Shown one piece after another: positions 12,419-21,428 of a stretch of 64,000 bases of DNA. Both the position numbers and the translations under genes were made by a program. How positions within the stretch are numbered: position 1 is the first letter of the stretch; each line of letters opens with the position of its first letter. Below the pieces are notes generated by a model. That model searched no databases and was not told the DNA's origin. It was given only the letters and a program-made list of their open reading frames with translations. The DNA comes from Butyrivibrio hungatei. Its GTDB lineage: Bacteria > Bacillota > Clostridia > Lachnospirales > Lachnospiraceae. The stretch is taken from assembly GCF_900101605.1 (NCBI RefSeq), contig NZ_FMUR01000007.1:145709-209708 (forward strand), in the 5' to 3' direction.

Positions 12419-12691
12419 ATGGAGAACAGCCGACTTCAATATTCTCCGTTCAAACCGAACTTGAAGACAGCCGAAGTATTTGCGTGGGGCGATCCGGAGT
12501 ATAATCTTTTTGACCAGCTCAATGAGAAATACGAGAAAACTCATCCGGAGTTTCATGACCTTTCTGCTTATGAGAAGATGGTCATAAGAGAGCAGATTCA
12601 TCACGAGGCGATTGGACTTACCCCCTTGAATCTCATTATGGACTTCGTGGAAGACCCACAGTTTGATGAATTCAGAATCATATCGACCTGA
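12419..12691 (+). CDS. Small hypothetical protein (90 aa)
   Basis: I do not recognise this family. It is a soluble, acidic, 90-residue protein without signal peptide or membrane segment, with Trp, Pro and paired His residues (AEVFAWGDPEYN, QIHHEAIGLTP). The start at 12419 has AAGGAG with 9 nt spacing; an upstream in-frame TTG at 12395 has no ribosome binding site. The good start site and the perfect rho-independent terminator just after the stop support a real single-gene transcript. Neighbours give no functional hint. Confidence 0.72.
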   Translation: MENSRLQYSPFKPNLKTAEVFAWGDPEYNLFDQLNEKYEKTHPEFHDLSAYEKMVIREQIHHEAIGLTPLNLIMDFVEDPQFDEFRIIST

Positions 12692-12709
12692 CAGATAAGA
12701 CAAAATAAA

Positions 12710-12743
12710 AGACCTAAGTACATTTGCGACTTAGGTCTTTTTT
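12710..12743 (+). terminator. Rho-independent terminator
   Basis: AGACCTAAGT (12710-12719) pairs perfectly with ACTTAGGTCT (12729-12738), with a 9-nt loop and a T-run after it. It ends the 12419 transcript. The stem with the upstream A-run also works as a terminator for the convergent minus-strand gene. Confidence 0.88.
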
Positions 12744-12766
12744 ACTTTATTTGGAAATTAAATTAA

Positions 12767-13270
12767 TCAAGTCTTTAACAACTGAGCTTCGCGGATCTGT
12801 GCATTTACGTCCGATAAGAACTCATGATTTGTCGGATCTGTGATGAACGTGAGAAAATCAGTTGCCTCTTTTACCGAGAGATTCTGAATGACTATAAGAT
12901 AATCAAGTATTTCCTCGTTTGTCTTGCCTTCGCTTATGTAATGATCGACTATATCAAAGAGAAGCATGAAACGGCGCATTTTTGCCCGCGTGCTTATCTG
13001 ATGAAGTTCAACTACGAGCGAAACAAATATAAACATTGCTATTCCCGAAAAAAGAAAGAATAAAATGCCATAAATATATTGGGCTGATTGAACATGTATG
13101 AATCCCGAAGAAAAACTGGACACTGTGAAAACAAACAGTGATGTGAGGATGATACCAAGCCTTGCTTTGTTCTGTTCATAAACAGTCAGAGTCATGAATT
13201 TTACGGTAATACCGAAGATTAAGTAGAACACAAATGCAAAAGCAATCCCCAAGTAAGACAACTGAAGCAT
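12767..13270 (-). CDS. Membrane protein of unknown function with C-terminal helical domain
   Basis: This is the only minus-strand gene in the window: 167 residues with four hydrophobic helices in the first 90 residues (starting MLQLSYLGIAFAFVF). A soluble, probably alpha-helical C-terminal domain follows (residues about 95-167, RRFMLLFDIVDHYISEGK onward). The start at 13268-13270 has AAAGGGGG upstream on the minus strand. It has its own promoter (TTGCAT-17-TACAAT). It is convergent with the small 12419 gene, shares its terminator stem, and is divergent from the CotH gene. I do not recognise the family; a sensory or regulatory membrane role is possible but unsupported. Confidence 0.75.
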   Translation of the reverse strand: MLQLSYLGIAFAFVFYLIFGITVKFMTLTVYEQNKARLGIILTSLFVFTVSSFSSGFIHVQSAQYIYGILFFLFSGIAMFIFVSLVVELHQISTRAKMRRFMLLFDIVDHYISEGKTNEEILDYLIVIQNLSVKEATDFLTFITDPTNHEFLSDVNAQIREAQLLKT

Positions 13271-13292
13271 AATTTTATTCCCCCTTTAGCTA

Positions 13293-13321
13293 ATTGTAAC
13301 AAGCAAAAGTGATTAATGCAA
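13293..13321 (-). promoter_or_regulatory. SigA-type promoter for the minus-strand membrane protein
   Basis: On the minus strand, TTGCAT (13316-13321) and TACAAT (13293-13298) are separated by exactly 17 nt, about 22 nt before the gene start. This is a close match to the vegetative consensus. Confidence 0.65.
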
Positions 13322-13398
13322 TGCAAATAAAGCTAATATTGCATTATTATTTGGTTTGATGTACTTTATATGTAATGTTTGAGGATTCGGTAGGCGAT

Positions 13399-15465
13399 AT
13401 GACTGGAAAAAAGGCCATTTGGATGGCAGTTAGTTTTTTTTCCCTTGTAGTTCTGCTTCTTATGTACTATTTAGGTGTGGAAAACTATTCTGACCATATA
13501 ATTGACAATAACAAGTTCGAAGAAATAGTGGGTTCAAGGGCACTTGCGGATGACATGAGTGTTCAAGTGTCTTTTGATAAGCAGAATCTTTTCTATGATG
13601 ATGCAGCAAAAACATTTTTTTATTCTCTTATAGATGACAAGGAAGAAGCATATGACCCTTCTGTTGAGGTGACGGGCGATGCGGATGTGCAATTCGCTTT
13701 TCTTGATTCTAAGATCACAGATGATGTGATCGCAAATAATATTCCCATAAGATGTATTTTTTATAATGATCGCAGTTATTGTATCCGCAAGATTGTTTGT
13801 ACTTTTTTGCCGATAATGAACCTGGAATGTGATGGCGAGATAACGGAATCCGAGACGGAAATGAGCATGAGCTTATATGATAACAGGCAGCAGTGTCGGG
13901 CAAGAGATTTGTCATCCGACGGTTTTGTTCGTATCCGTGGAGGCAATACGAAAGTATTTCCCAAAAAGCCTCTTAAATTATCACTGGTTCAACGCGGGGA
14001 AGGCGATGATCGTCAGGGAAATGATATGTCGCTTCTCGGAATGCGTAAGGATGATGATTATATTCTTTATCCTGCCTATAACGATGCTGAGAAAGTCAGA
14101 AATGTTTTCAGTCAGAATCTTTGGTACAACAGCTGCAATACAAATAATCGCTATGGAATCACAACCGGAGTGGAATACAGGTTTTTAGAGCTTTTTATAA
14201 ACGGGGAGTACAACGGACTTTATGCGCTCGGATATACTCCGGATGAGAAGATGGGCGATATTTCCAAGAACGATGAAGGTACGGGATTCTATAAAAGAGT
14301 TGTCGGTATTGATTCGGCAAGGGTGTTGTTTGACCAATACGGCGGAATATTTGGATGGCGCGCAGAAAATGTTCCTGCAGATGATGATGACGGAAATCTT
14401 AAGGAAAAGAGATGGAATCTTCTGATGGATTATCTTGAAAATTTACAGGAAAATTCGGAAGATGTGGGTGCGCTTGAAGCGTGTATCGATATAGACAATG
14501 CCATTGATTATACGCTGTTTATCAATCTGATTCAGGGAGATGATAACCTTTACAAGAATTACTACCTTTGCGTCAAGGAGACGGATGATGGATATTATTC
14601 GTATATTTGTCCGTGGGATCTTGATGTCACATGGGGAAACATGTGGGTTCCGAATGTAAAAAACGGCTATTTGCAGTATGGACACGAGCCTCATTACAAT
14701 CTTCTTTTTGAGGATCTTTACCTTGGTCAGATAATGGCAGGAAACAGCAGTGACATTGTAAGGAAATGTTGTGACAGATTTGAGGAACTCAGGGAAAATG
14801 CCTGGTCTGATGAAGTAATCCAAAAGATGCTCGATGAATATGAAAAAGATGTATGTTTCTCGGGAGCTTATCTAAGAGACAAAGAGCGTTGGAGTGACGG
14901 AAATTACAGGGAGGAAGGCGAACCCAATAATTTCGACAGATTTAGGGATTATGTGTCTCAGAGACTTTCGGAGGCGAATAAATATTATGCCCGTTTGAGG
15001 AAGGTTTCGGGAGAGGATATTTTCATCAGAAGAGCGGCGCAGTACAAGAATTTTGATAATTCAAGTTTTGTGATTGAGATAAATGACAGGGGACTTCTTA
15101 ACGACAGTTCTTATGTGGCACTCCTTGGCAGGATCGGCGGGATCGATGTCGGGAAGATTGATGAAAATGTGAGATATGTGGTTAAGATTCATGGAAAAGA
15201 GACAGTATACTTAAGCGACTTTGCGGAAGGAGATTCTCCGTGTGAGAATCCGGTAGAGATGAGCTTCGGAGGTCACAAGCTTGTGCTGAAATCCGGAGTC
15301 GAGCGTGATTACCTGGATGATACGGGATATACCGTGTATCTTGACGGAGTGGCATGTTATGATGCGTATACCGCTGACAGAGAACCGTTTATTGTTTCAC
15401 TAGCCTATGAAGGGTTCGGTGAAAAGATGAATCTCAAGAGAGAATACAGAATAAATTTTAATTAA
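13399..15465 (+). CDS. CotH kinase family protein, membrane-anchored
   Basis: CotH-family proteins are secreted or surface kinases; the Bacillus spore-coat member phosphorylates coat proteins. This 688-residue protein has one N-terminal signal-anchor helix (about residues 5-26), then an extracytoplasmic part. The CotH domain includes the RIRGGN block with downstream KKPLKLSL, LFINGEYNGLYALG, and the metal-site motif PWDLDVTWGN. I chose ATG 13399 because GGTAGG precedes it. ATG 13375 adds eight residues but has no visible ribosome binding site. It is divergent from the minus-strand gene and is not in an operon with the second CotH gene at 42253. Residues about 560-688 are a separate C-terminal region of unknown type. 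Confidence 0.85.
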   Translation: MTGKKAIWMAVSFFSLVVLLLMYYLGVENYSDHIIDNNKFEEIVGSRALADDMSVQVSFDKQNLFYDDAAKTFFYSLIDDKEEAYDPSVEVTGDADVQFAFLDSKITDDVIANNIPIRCIFYNDRSYCIRKIVCTFLPIMNLECDGEITESETEMSMSLYDNRQQCRARDLSSDGFVRIRGGNTKVFPKKPLKLSLVQRGEGDDRQGNDMSLLGMRKDDDYILYPAYNDAEKVRNVFSQNLWYNSCNTNNRYGITTGVEYRFLELFINGEYNGLYALGYTPDEKMGDISKNDEGTGFYKRVVGIDSARVLFDQYGGIFGWRAENVPADDDDGNLKEKRWNLLMDYLENLQENSEDVGALEACIDIDNAIDYTLFINLIQGDDNLYKNYYLCVKETDDGYYSYICPWDLDVTWGNMWVPNVKNGYLQYGHEPHYNLLFEDLYLGQIMAGNSSDIVRKCCDRFEELRENAWSDEVIQKMLDEYEKDVCFSGAYLRDKERWSDGNYREEGEPNNFDRFRDYVSQRLSEANKYYARLRKVSGEDIFIRRAAQYKNFDNSSFVIEINDRGLLNDSSYVALLGRIGGIDVGKIDENVRYVVKIHGKETVYLSDFAEGDSPCENPVEMSFGGHKLVLKSGVERDYLDDTGYTVYLDGVACYDAYTADREPFIVSLAYEGFGEKMNLKREYRINFN

Positions 15466-15473
15466 ATAAAGTG

Positions 15474-15502
15474 TTGACTTTTTTTCTATGATAATTTAAC
15501 CT
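15474..15502 (+). promoter_or_regulatory. Possible promoter for the liv operon
   Basis: TTGACT (15474-15479) is a good -35. The hexamer at 17 nt spacing (TAACCT) is a weak -10, and the better GATAAT at 15490 is too close. The position, about 75 nt before livJ, is right for a promoter, but the exact -10 is uncertain. Confidence 0.35.
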
Positions 15503-15574
15503 AATTAAAACAAAAACAAGATTGTATACAAATATACATTTCGGTTTTGGTATTGTAATTAGGAGGAAAAAATT

Positions 15575-16786
15575 ATGAAGAAGTTTAGCAAAGCAGTTAG
15601 TGCGCTTATGGCTTCCGTAATGGCAGCATCAATGCTTGCAGGCTGCACAGATGCAGCAAGCACAGAGACACCTGATACTCAGGCGCAGGCACAGGGAACA
15701 GAGAGCTCAGCAGATGGCGGAGCTACATTCAAGATTGGTGCTATAGGACCTCTTACAGGTGCAGCAGCAGTGTATGGTAATGCTGTATGTAACGCAGCGG
15801 AGCTTGCAGTTGAGGAAATCAACGCAGCAGGCGGTATCAACGGATATCAGGTAGAGTATAGCAAAGAAGATGACGAGCTCAACGCAGAGAAGTCAGTAAA
15901 TGCATACAATACTCTTAAAGACTGGGGCATGCAGATCCTTGTAGGTTCAACAACAAGTGCATGTTCAATCGCAGTTTCAGAAAATACAAAAGCTGACAAT
16001 ATGTTCCAGCTTACACCTTCAGGATCGGCTGAGGAATGTGTTAAGTACGACAACGTATTCCGTGTATGCTTCTCAGATCCTAACCAGGGTATTGCTTCAG
16101 CGCAGTATATTGCAGATCACAACCTCGCAACTAAGGTTGGTATAATCTACGACAACTCAGACGTATATTCAAACGGTATTTATCAGAAGTTCAAGGAAGA
16201 GGCAGCAGGAAAGAACTTTGAGATTGTTTCAGAGGAAGCTTTCACAGCCGACAATGCTACAGATTTCTCAGTTCAGCTTCAGAAGGCAAAGGATGCGGGT
16301 GCAGATCTTGTATTCCTTCCTATCTACTATCAGGCAGCATCGCTTATCCTTACACAGGCAAACACAATGGGATACTCACCTGTATTCTTCGGTGTTGACG
16401 GTATGGACGGAATCCTTTCTGTTGAGAATTTTGATACAAAGCTTGCCGAAGGCGTAATGCTTCTTACACCTTTCGCAGCTGACGCTCAGGACGATCTTAC
16501 AGTTAACTTCGTTAAGAACTATAAAGAAAAATATGGTGATGTTCCCAACCAGTTCGCAGCTGATGCATATGATGCGGTATACATCATCAAGCAGGCACTT
16601 GAAGCTAAAAACGCAACTCCCGATATGAGCACATCAGATATCTGTGAGGCTGTTAAGGCAGCTATGACAGAGATCGAGGCATCAGGTCTTACATCATCAA
16701 AGATGACATGGGATGCTTCAGGTGAGCCTAACAAAGAGCCTAAGGCTGTTGTTATCAAGGAAGGCGCTTACGTTTCAGCAGAATGA
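15575..16786 (+). CDS. livJ: Branched-chain amino acid ABC transporter substrate-binding lipoprotein
   Basis: This is an extracellular lipid-anchored binding protein for leucine/isoleucine/valine-type substrates. The N-terminal signal ends in a lipobox (MLAGC, Cys near residue 24). It then has a short Gln/Ala/Ser-rich spacer and the Leu/Ile/Val-binding fold, starting FKIGAIGPLTGAAAVYG. A strong AGGAGG site precedes the ATG. At 403 residues it has normal length. It is the first gene of a complete liv operon. A terminator hairpin after it probably lets only part of transcription continue, giving more binding protein than permease. Substrate specificity cannot be read from sequence; related proteins also bind other amides or amino acids. 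Confidence 0.93.
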   Translation: MKKFSKAVSALMASVMAASMLAGCTDAASTETPDTQAQAQGTESSADGGATFKIGAIGPLTGAAAVYGNAVCNAAELAVEEINAAGGINGYQVEYSKEDDELNAEKSVNAYNTLKDWGMQILVGSTTSACSIAVSENTKADNMFQLTPSGSAEECVKYDNVFRVCFSDPNQGIASAQYIADHNLATKVGIIYDNSDVYSNGIYQKFKEEAAGKNFEIVSEEAFTADNATDFSVQLQKAKDAGADLVFLPIYYQAASLILTQANTMGYSPVFFGVDGMDGILSVENFDTKLAEGVMLLTPFAADAQDDLTVNFVKNYKEKYGDVPNQFAADAYDAVYIIKQALEAKNATPDMSTSDICEAVKAAMTEIEASGLTSSKMTWDASGEPNKEPKAVVIKEGAYVSAE

Positions 16787-16853
16787 TAGGCTGATTGACA
16801 AGGATTAAAGTGTTTAACACGCGTAATCCGCGTAACTGCACAGTGAAGTGCTA

Positions 16854-16886
16854 CGCAGGATACCCTCAAAAGGTGTCCTGCGTTTT
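16854..16886 (+). terminator. Hairpin terminator between livJ and livH (probable partial terminator)
   Basis: CGCAGGATACC (16854-16864) pairs with GGTGTCCTGCG (16872-16882), with one G-T pair, followed by TTTT. Its position inside an operon suggests attenuated read-through into the permease genes. Confidence 0.72.
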
Positions 16887-16972
16887 CATATCACAGAACA
16901 GGATAAAAAGTCTTGTTTGTGTGGTATTATTTATATCATAAGAAATATTAGGAATTTTTTTGGAGGTATACG

Positions 16973-17869
16973 ATGAGCTTTCTTACTTATCTCATCAACG
17001 GACTTAGTCTTGGTAGTATTTATGCCATCATTGCACTTGGATATACCATGGTTTACGGAATAGCCAAGATGCTCAATTTTGCTCACGGTGATTTCATCAT
17101 GGTTGGATGTTATGTGATATTCTCTGTGATCGGAGCAATGGGTGGAAATTCTACTATGGGAATTATCATTGCAGTGGTAGTTTCAATAATCTTGTGTTCA
17201 CTTCTCGGAATTACAACGGAGTTTATTGCGTACAGACCGCTTAGAGGAGCAGCTTCTCCTTTGGCAGTTCTTATTACAGCCATAGGCGTCAGCTATTTTC
17301 TTGAGAATCTTGCACTTATTATCTTTGGTGCTGACGTTAAGTCTTTTTCATCTGTAATTACATGGAAGGGAATTTCTTTTGCAGGCGGAGAACTTAAGAT
17401 TCAGGGTGTTACGATCGTTACTATCGCGGTGAGTATCATTATACTTGTATGCCTTCAGCTTTTTATCAATAAGACCAAACAGGGACAGGCAATGCTTGCT
17501 GTTGCGGAGGATAAGGGTGCCGCAACATTAATGGGAATAAATGTAAATAAGACCATCATGCTTACATTTGCGATCGGTTCTGCTCTTGCAGCTGTCGCTG
17601 GAGCACTTCTTTGTTCCGCATATCCAAATCTGTCTCCTTATGTCGGAGCGATGCCCGGAATCAAGGCGTTTGTTGCAGCTGTTCTTGGAGGAATAGGTTC
17701 TATCCCCGGAGCGATGATCGGCGGAATTGTACTCGGAATCGTAGAGATTCTCAGTAAGACATATATTTCATCACAGTTGTCTGATGCAATAGTTTTTGGA
17801 ATTCTTGTAATCGTGCTTATTGTTAAGCCTACGGGAATTCTTGGTAAAGTCATTCAGGAAAAGGTTTAA
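16973..17869 (+). CDS. livH: Branched-chain amino acid ABC transporter permease LivH
   Basis: LivH is one of the two membrane subunits of the HAAT-type importer. The 298-residue protein starts with the characteristic block LINGLSLGSIYAIIALGYTMVYG. It has about eight membrane helices and the cytoplasmic EAA-like loop (MGINVNKTIMLTFAIGSALA) that contacts LivG/LivF. GGAGG lies 7 nt before the ATG. It is followed 13 nt later by livM. Length and motifs are normal. Confidence 0.94.
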   Translation: MSFLTYLINGLSLGSIYAIIALGYTMVYGIAKMLNFAHGDFIMVGCYVIFSVIGAMGGNSTMGIIIAVVVSIILCSLLGITTEFIAYRPLRGAASPLAVLITAIGVSYFLENLALIIFGADVKSFSSVITWKGISFAGGELKIQGVTIVTIAVSIIILVCLQLFINKTKQGQAMLAVAEDKGAATLMGINVNKTIMLTFAIGSALAAVAGALLCSAYPNLSPYVGAMPGIKAFVAAVLGGIGSIPGAMIGGIVLGIVEILSKTYISSQLSDAIVFGILVIVLIVKPTGILGKVIQEKV

Positions 17870-17882
17870 AGAGGTGACGACT

Positions 17883-18929
17883 ATGCGTATAGACAAAAAG
17901 ACAAAAGACAATTTGATAACTTACGGAATCGTTGTTGCAACATTCCTTATCGTTCAGGCACTTGCTTCAACCGGAAATCTTACAAATCATATCAAGGGAC
18001 TTCTGGTTCCGATGACATACTATGCGATAATCGCAGTGGCACTTAATCTTTGCGTCGGTATATTGGGTGAGCTCAGTATCGGACACTGCGGATTTATGTG
18101 CATCGGTGCATTCACAAGCGCTGCTTTTTCAAAGATCACAGCAGATAAGATACCTTCCGGTCCGAGATTTCTTATCGCATTTGTTATAGGTATAGCTTTT
18201 GCGGCATTGTTCGGATTTCTTATAGGTATTCCCGTACTCAGGCTTAAAGGTGATTATCTCGCGATCGTTACACTTGCTTTTGGCGAGATCATAAAGAATG
18301 TAATAAATGCTTTTTACATAGGTGTAGATAGCACGGGAATGCATTTTTCCATGGAAAATCAGATGGCTCTTAATCTTGAGAAAGATGGAGAGATGGTTAT
18401 AAACGGAGCTATGGGTGTAACGGGAACTCCGCATGATGCAAGTTTCACTATCGGAATAGTAATGCTTCTTGTTTCACTTGTGGTAGTGCTCAATCTTATC
18501 AATTCAAGAGACGGACGTGCCATCATGGCAATCAGAGATAATTACATCGCTGCAGAGGCATCGGGAATCAATGTGACAAGATATAAGATGCTCGCATTTA
18601 CCATTTCGGCTGCGATTGCAGGTGCTGCAGGAGTTCTTTATTCACATAATATTACGACACTTACGGCTTCATCTCAGTATTTCGGGTACAATGCATCTAT
18701 TATGATCCTTGTATACGTGGTTCTCGGAGGAATCGGAAACATCAGAGGAAGCGTCGTTGCTGCCTGCATATTGTACCTTCTTCCTGAGCTGCTCAGAGGC
18801 CTTAACAAGTATAGAATGCTTATCTATTCAATCGTTCTGATTGTGATGATGATCGTGAACTGGTCACCTAAGGTAATAGAGTGGAGAAAGAAAACATTTG
18901 CCAATTTTGGTATTAAGAAAAAGGTTTAA
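17883..18929 (+). CDS. livM: Branched-chain amino acid ABC transporter permease LivM
   Basis: LivM is the second permease subunit, 348 residues. It has the family signatures ALNLCVGILGELSIGHCGFM and RLKGDYLAIVTLAFGEI near the middle, and the late ASGINVTRYKMLAFTISAA EAA loop. The ATG at 17883 has GAGGTGA just upstream, 13 nt after livH. An in-frame start at 17820 would overlap livH by 50 nt and is not needed. About nine to ten membrane helices are visible. It is co-transcribed with livH and livG. Confidence 0.94.
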   Translation: MRIDKKTKDNLITYGIVVATFLIVQALASTGNLTNHIKGLLVPMTYYAIIAVALNLCVGILGELSIGHCGFMCIGAFTSAAFSKITADKIPSGPRFLIAFVIGIAFAALFGFLIGIPVLRLKGDYLAIVTLAFGEIIKNVINAFYIGVDSTGMHFSMENQMALNLEKDGEMVINGAMGVTGTPHDASFTIGIVMLLVSLVVVLNLINSRDGRAIMAIRDNYIAAEASGINVTRYKMLAFTISAAIAGAAGVLYSHNITTLTASSQYFGYNASIMILVYVVLGGIGNIRGSVVAACILYLLPELLRGLNKYRMLIYSIVLIVMMIVNWSPKVIEWRKKTFANFGIKKKV

Positions 18930-18941
18930 GGTGGTGAAATA

Positions 18942-19700
18942 ATGGCACTTTTAGATGTAACCAATCTGAGCATTTCCTTCGGTGGACTTCGCGCGGTTGA
19001 CGATTTTAATATGACGATTGAAAAGGGCGAGCTTTACGGACTTATCGGACCAAACGGTGCCGGTAAAACTACGGTGTTCAATCTTCTGACAGGCGTGTAT
19101 AAGCCAAACGAAGGCAAGATAAAACTTGATGGCGAAGATATAACAAGAAAAAATACGATAGAGATAAATCATGCGGGAATAGCCAGAACGTTCCAGAACA
19201 TCAGACTTTTCAAGCAGATGTCTGTTATTGATAACGTTAAGGTTGGCCTTTCCGAGAGATTCAAATACAGCACTCTTGAAGGAATACTTCATGTAGGAAG
19301 ATATAAAAAAGTGGAGAAGCAGATAGATGATGAAGCTATGAGACTTCTTAAGGTATTTGATCTTGACGGGGAAAGAGATACTCTTGCATCAAATCTTCCT
19401 TACGGAAAGCAGAGAAAACTTGAGATTGTAAGAGCAATGGCTACAGATCCAAAGCTCCTTCTTCTCGATGAACCCGCTGCGGGAATGAATCCCAACGAGA
19501 CAAAAGAACTCATGGAAACTATCGCACTTGTAAGAAAAGAATTTGAGATGACGATTCTTCTTATCGAGCATGATATGAAGCTTGTTTCAGGAATCTGCGA
19601 GAAACTTACCGTTCTAAACTTTGGTAAAGTTCTCTGCCAGGGCGAAACAAAAGAAGTTTTGTCTAATCCCGAGGTTATAAAAGCTTATCTTGGTGAGTAG
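18942..19700 (+). CDS. livG: Branched-chain amino acid ABC transporter ATP-binding protein LivG
   Basis: LivG is a cytoplasmic ATPase of the importer (252 residues). The Walker A motif GPNGAGKTT, the LivG-specific HAGIARTFQNIRLF Q-loop region, the degenerate signature LPYGKQRKLEI, Walker B LLLLDEPAAGMNP and the switch His (LIEHDM) are all present. It starts 12 nt after livM. After its stop comes a 121-nt gap with two related hairpins before livF, an unusual spacing for this operon type. Confidence 0.95.
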   Translation: MALLDVTNLSISFGGLRAVDDFNMTIEKGELYGLIGPNGAGKTTVFNLLTGVYKPNEGKIKLDGEDITRKNTIEINHAGIARTFQNIRLFKQMSVIDNVKVGLSERFKYSTLEGILHVGRYKKVEKQIDDEAMRLLKVFDLDGERDTLASNLPYGKQRKLEIVRAMATDPKLLLLDEPAAGMNPNETKELMETIALVRKEFEMTILLIEHDMKLVSGICEKLTVLNFGKVLCQGETKEVLSNPEVIKAYLGE

Positions 19701-19701
19701 A

Positions 19702-19732
19702 GCACTTGCCGAGGTATTATCGAGGCTAGTGC
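19702..19732 (+). repeat. Intergenic hairpin repeat, copy A (livG-livF gap)
   Basis: GCACTTGC (19702-19709) pairs with GCTAGTGC (19725-19732), with one T-T mismatch, around a loop containing GAGG and TTATCGA. The same 31-nt unit, with three changes, recurs at 20543-20573 after livF, and a longer relative lies at 19741-19783. Confidence 0.65.
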
Positions 19733-19740
19733 GAACCATG

Positions 19741-19783
19741 GGGATACACTTAGCGAGGTTTTTTCGAGCTTAGTGTATATCCC
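19741..19783 (+). repeat. Intergenic hairpin repeat, copy B (longer form)
   Basis: GGGATACACTTAGC (19741-19754) pairs with GCTTAGTGTATATCCC (19768-19783), leaving a small bulge and the same T-T mismatch position as copy A. The loop region GAGGTTTTTTCGA resembles the loops of copies A and C. It is probably the same repeat family with a diverged stem. Confidence 0.62.
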
Positions 19784-19821
19784 AGAGTAGAGCATTTACC
19801 ATAAAAAATTAGAGGTATTGT

Positions 19822-20535
19822 ATGGAATCAATTTTAGAAGTAAACGATCTAAGTGTATATTACGGAGTTATCCAGGCTCTAAAGGGTATCTCCTTTAAAG
19901 TAAATAAGGGTGAAGTTGTGGCATTGATCGGTGCAAACGGCGCAGGAAAGACTACAATACTTCATACGTTATCGGGACTTATCAAAGCGGATGCAGGTCT
20001 GATAAAATATAAGGGAGAGGAGATAACCAAGATTCCCGGACATAAGATTGTGTCCATGGGAATGGCTCAGGTTCCCGAGGGAAGACGAGTATTTGCAGAG
20101 ATGACGGTTCTCCAGAACCTTAAGATGGGAGCATATACCAGAGATAACAGTGCAGAGTTTCAGGAGACACTTGAGAAGATCTACACACGTTTCCCTAGAC
20201 TTAAAGAAAGAGCGGGCCAGCTTGCGGGAACTCTTTCAGGAGGTGAGCAGCAGATGCTTGCAATGGGAAGAGCTCTCATGTCTCATCCCGACATTATCCT
20301 GATGGATGAGCCCTCAATGGGACTTTCTCCCATATTTGTAAATGAGATTTTCAATATCATAAGAGATGTGAACAACGACGGCGTGACGGTTCTTTTGGTT
20401 GAGCAGAATGCAAAAAAAGCTCTTTCAATCGCAAACAGGGCATATGTCCTTGAGACAGGCAAGATTGTAAAAGAAGGAAACGCAGCCGATCTTTTAAATG
20501 ATGAAGCGATTAAAAAGGCATATCTTGGTGAGTAG
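19822..20535 (+). CDS. livF: Branched-chain amino acid ABC transporter ATP-binding protein LivF
   Basis: LivF is the second ATPase of the importer (237 residues). It has Walker A GANGAGKTT, the LivF-type PEGRRVFAEMTV block, signature LSGGEQQMLA, Walker B IILMDEPSMGL and the C-terminal ETGKIVKEG segment. AGAGG precedes the ATG. The gap from livG carries two hairpin repeats, and another copy follows the stop. With livJHMG it makes a complete high-affinity uptake system. Confidence 0.95.
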   Translation: MESILEVNDLSVYYGVIQALKGISFKVNKGEVVALIGANGAGKTTILHTLSGLIKADAGLIKYKGEEITKIPGHKIVSMGMAQVPEGRRVFAEMTVLQNLKMGAYTRDNSAEFQETLEKIYTRFPRLKERAGQLAGTLSGGEQQMLAMGRALMSHPDIILMDEPSMGLSPIFVNEIFNIIRDVNNDGVTVLLVEQNAKKALSIANRAYVLETGKIVKEGNAADLLNDEAIKKAYLGE

Positions 20536-20542
20536 GCTGAGA

Positions 20543-20573
20543 GCACTTGCTGAGGTTTTATCGAAGCTAGTGC
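20543..20573 (+). repeat. Intergenic hairpin repeat, copy C (livF-kinase gap)
   Basis: GCACTTGC (20543-20550) pairs with GCTAGTGC (20566-20573). It is nearly identical to copy A. It is followed by a partial related unit (GTCAT...ATGAC, 20580-20607) and an AGCTTAGTGTA half-repeat at 20615-20625 that matches the right arm of copy B. Confidence 0.65.
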
Positions 20574-20636
20574 GAACGTGTCATGGCGAGCGAAGCGAGA
20601 GTATGACTTCATTCAGCTTAGTGTAGGGGGTATCGT

Positions 20637-21266
20637 ATGAAGAAGAACATTGTTATCACTATTGCAAGGCAGTATGGAAGTGGCGGAAGGACAGTCGGCA
20701 AAATGCTGGCCAAAGAACTTGGAATCAATTATTATAACAAGGAACTTTTACGTCTTGCTTCCGAAGAGAGCGGAATAAATGAAGATCTTTTTCTGGATGC
20801 CGATGAGCGTTGTAGAACAATAGGCTTTTTTAAGATGCCCGCAAATATCTACAACGGCGAAATACTGGGGCCGGACAGCAAAGACTTTACATCTTTTGAC
20901 AATCTCTTTAATTTTCAGGCGGCTACCATCAAAAAGATCGCTGATACAACAGGTGGTGTTATAATCGGAAGAGCGGCCAATTTTGTTCTTAAAGATTATG
21001 ATAATGTTATAAGCGTATTTGTTCATGCTCCGCAGGATTTTCTGATGGAGCAGGCCGGTAAGGTGCAGAGCCTTGAAGGGGAAGAACTTGAGAAGTTCAT
21101 TGCCAGAGAGGATAAGTACAGGGCTGACTACTATGAGCATCACACGGGATGCAAGTGGACAGATGCCATGAACTACGATCTTTGTCTTGACAGCAGTAAG
21201 CTTGGCTTTGAGAAATGCGTTGAGGCAATAAAGGTTTATGCGAAAGTCAGATTTGGGGAAATATAG
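20637..21266 (+). CDS. Cytidylate kinase-like family protein
   Basis: This is a 209-residue P-loop protein of the cytidylate-kinase-like group. Its N-terminal motif ITIARQYGSGGRTVGKMLA corresponds to the modified Walker A (GSGGRTVG), and GGVIIGRAANFVL and EDKYRADYYEHHTG blocks follow. These proteins are common in Clostridia. Their substrate is not established, so it need not be the housekeeping CMP kinase. It follows livF by 101 nt and may be co-transcribed with the liv operon. A terminator stem lies about 55 nt downstream. Confidence 0.85.
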   Translation: MKKNIVITIARQYGSGGRTVGKMLAKELGINYYNKELLRLASEESGINEDLFLDADERCRTIGFFKMPANIYNGEILGPDSKDFTSFDNLFNFQAATIKKIADTTGGVIIGRAANFVLKDYDNVISVFVHAPQDFLMEQAGKVQSLEGEELEKFIAREDKYRADYYEHHTGCKWTDAMNYDLCLDSSKLGFEKCVEAIKVYAKVRFGEI

Positions 21267-21321
21267 AGCGCCAAGATGATTGAAGAGCAATGGGCTTTGT
21301 TGAAGATAAATGCAAAATGAG

Positions 21322-21366
21322 ACACAGATAAGTGTAGTGAAGAACAGTGCGCTTATCTGTGTTTTT
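21322..21366 (+). terminator. Rho-independent terminator after the liv/kinase operon
   Basis: ACACAGATAAG (21322-21332) pairs perfectly with CTTATCTGTGT (21352-21362), followed by a T-run. It probably ends the operon that begins with livJ. Confidence 0.78.
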
Positions 21367-21428
21367 GAGTCTTAATAAAGAAAAAATTGGAATGCCGGAA
21401 TCTGCGTGCTTTGCATCGGAATATAAGT

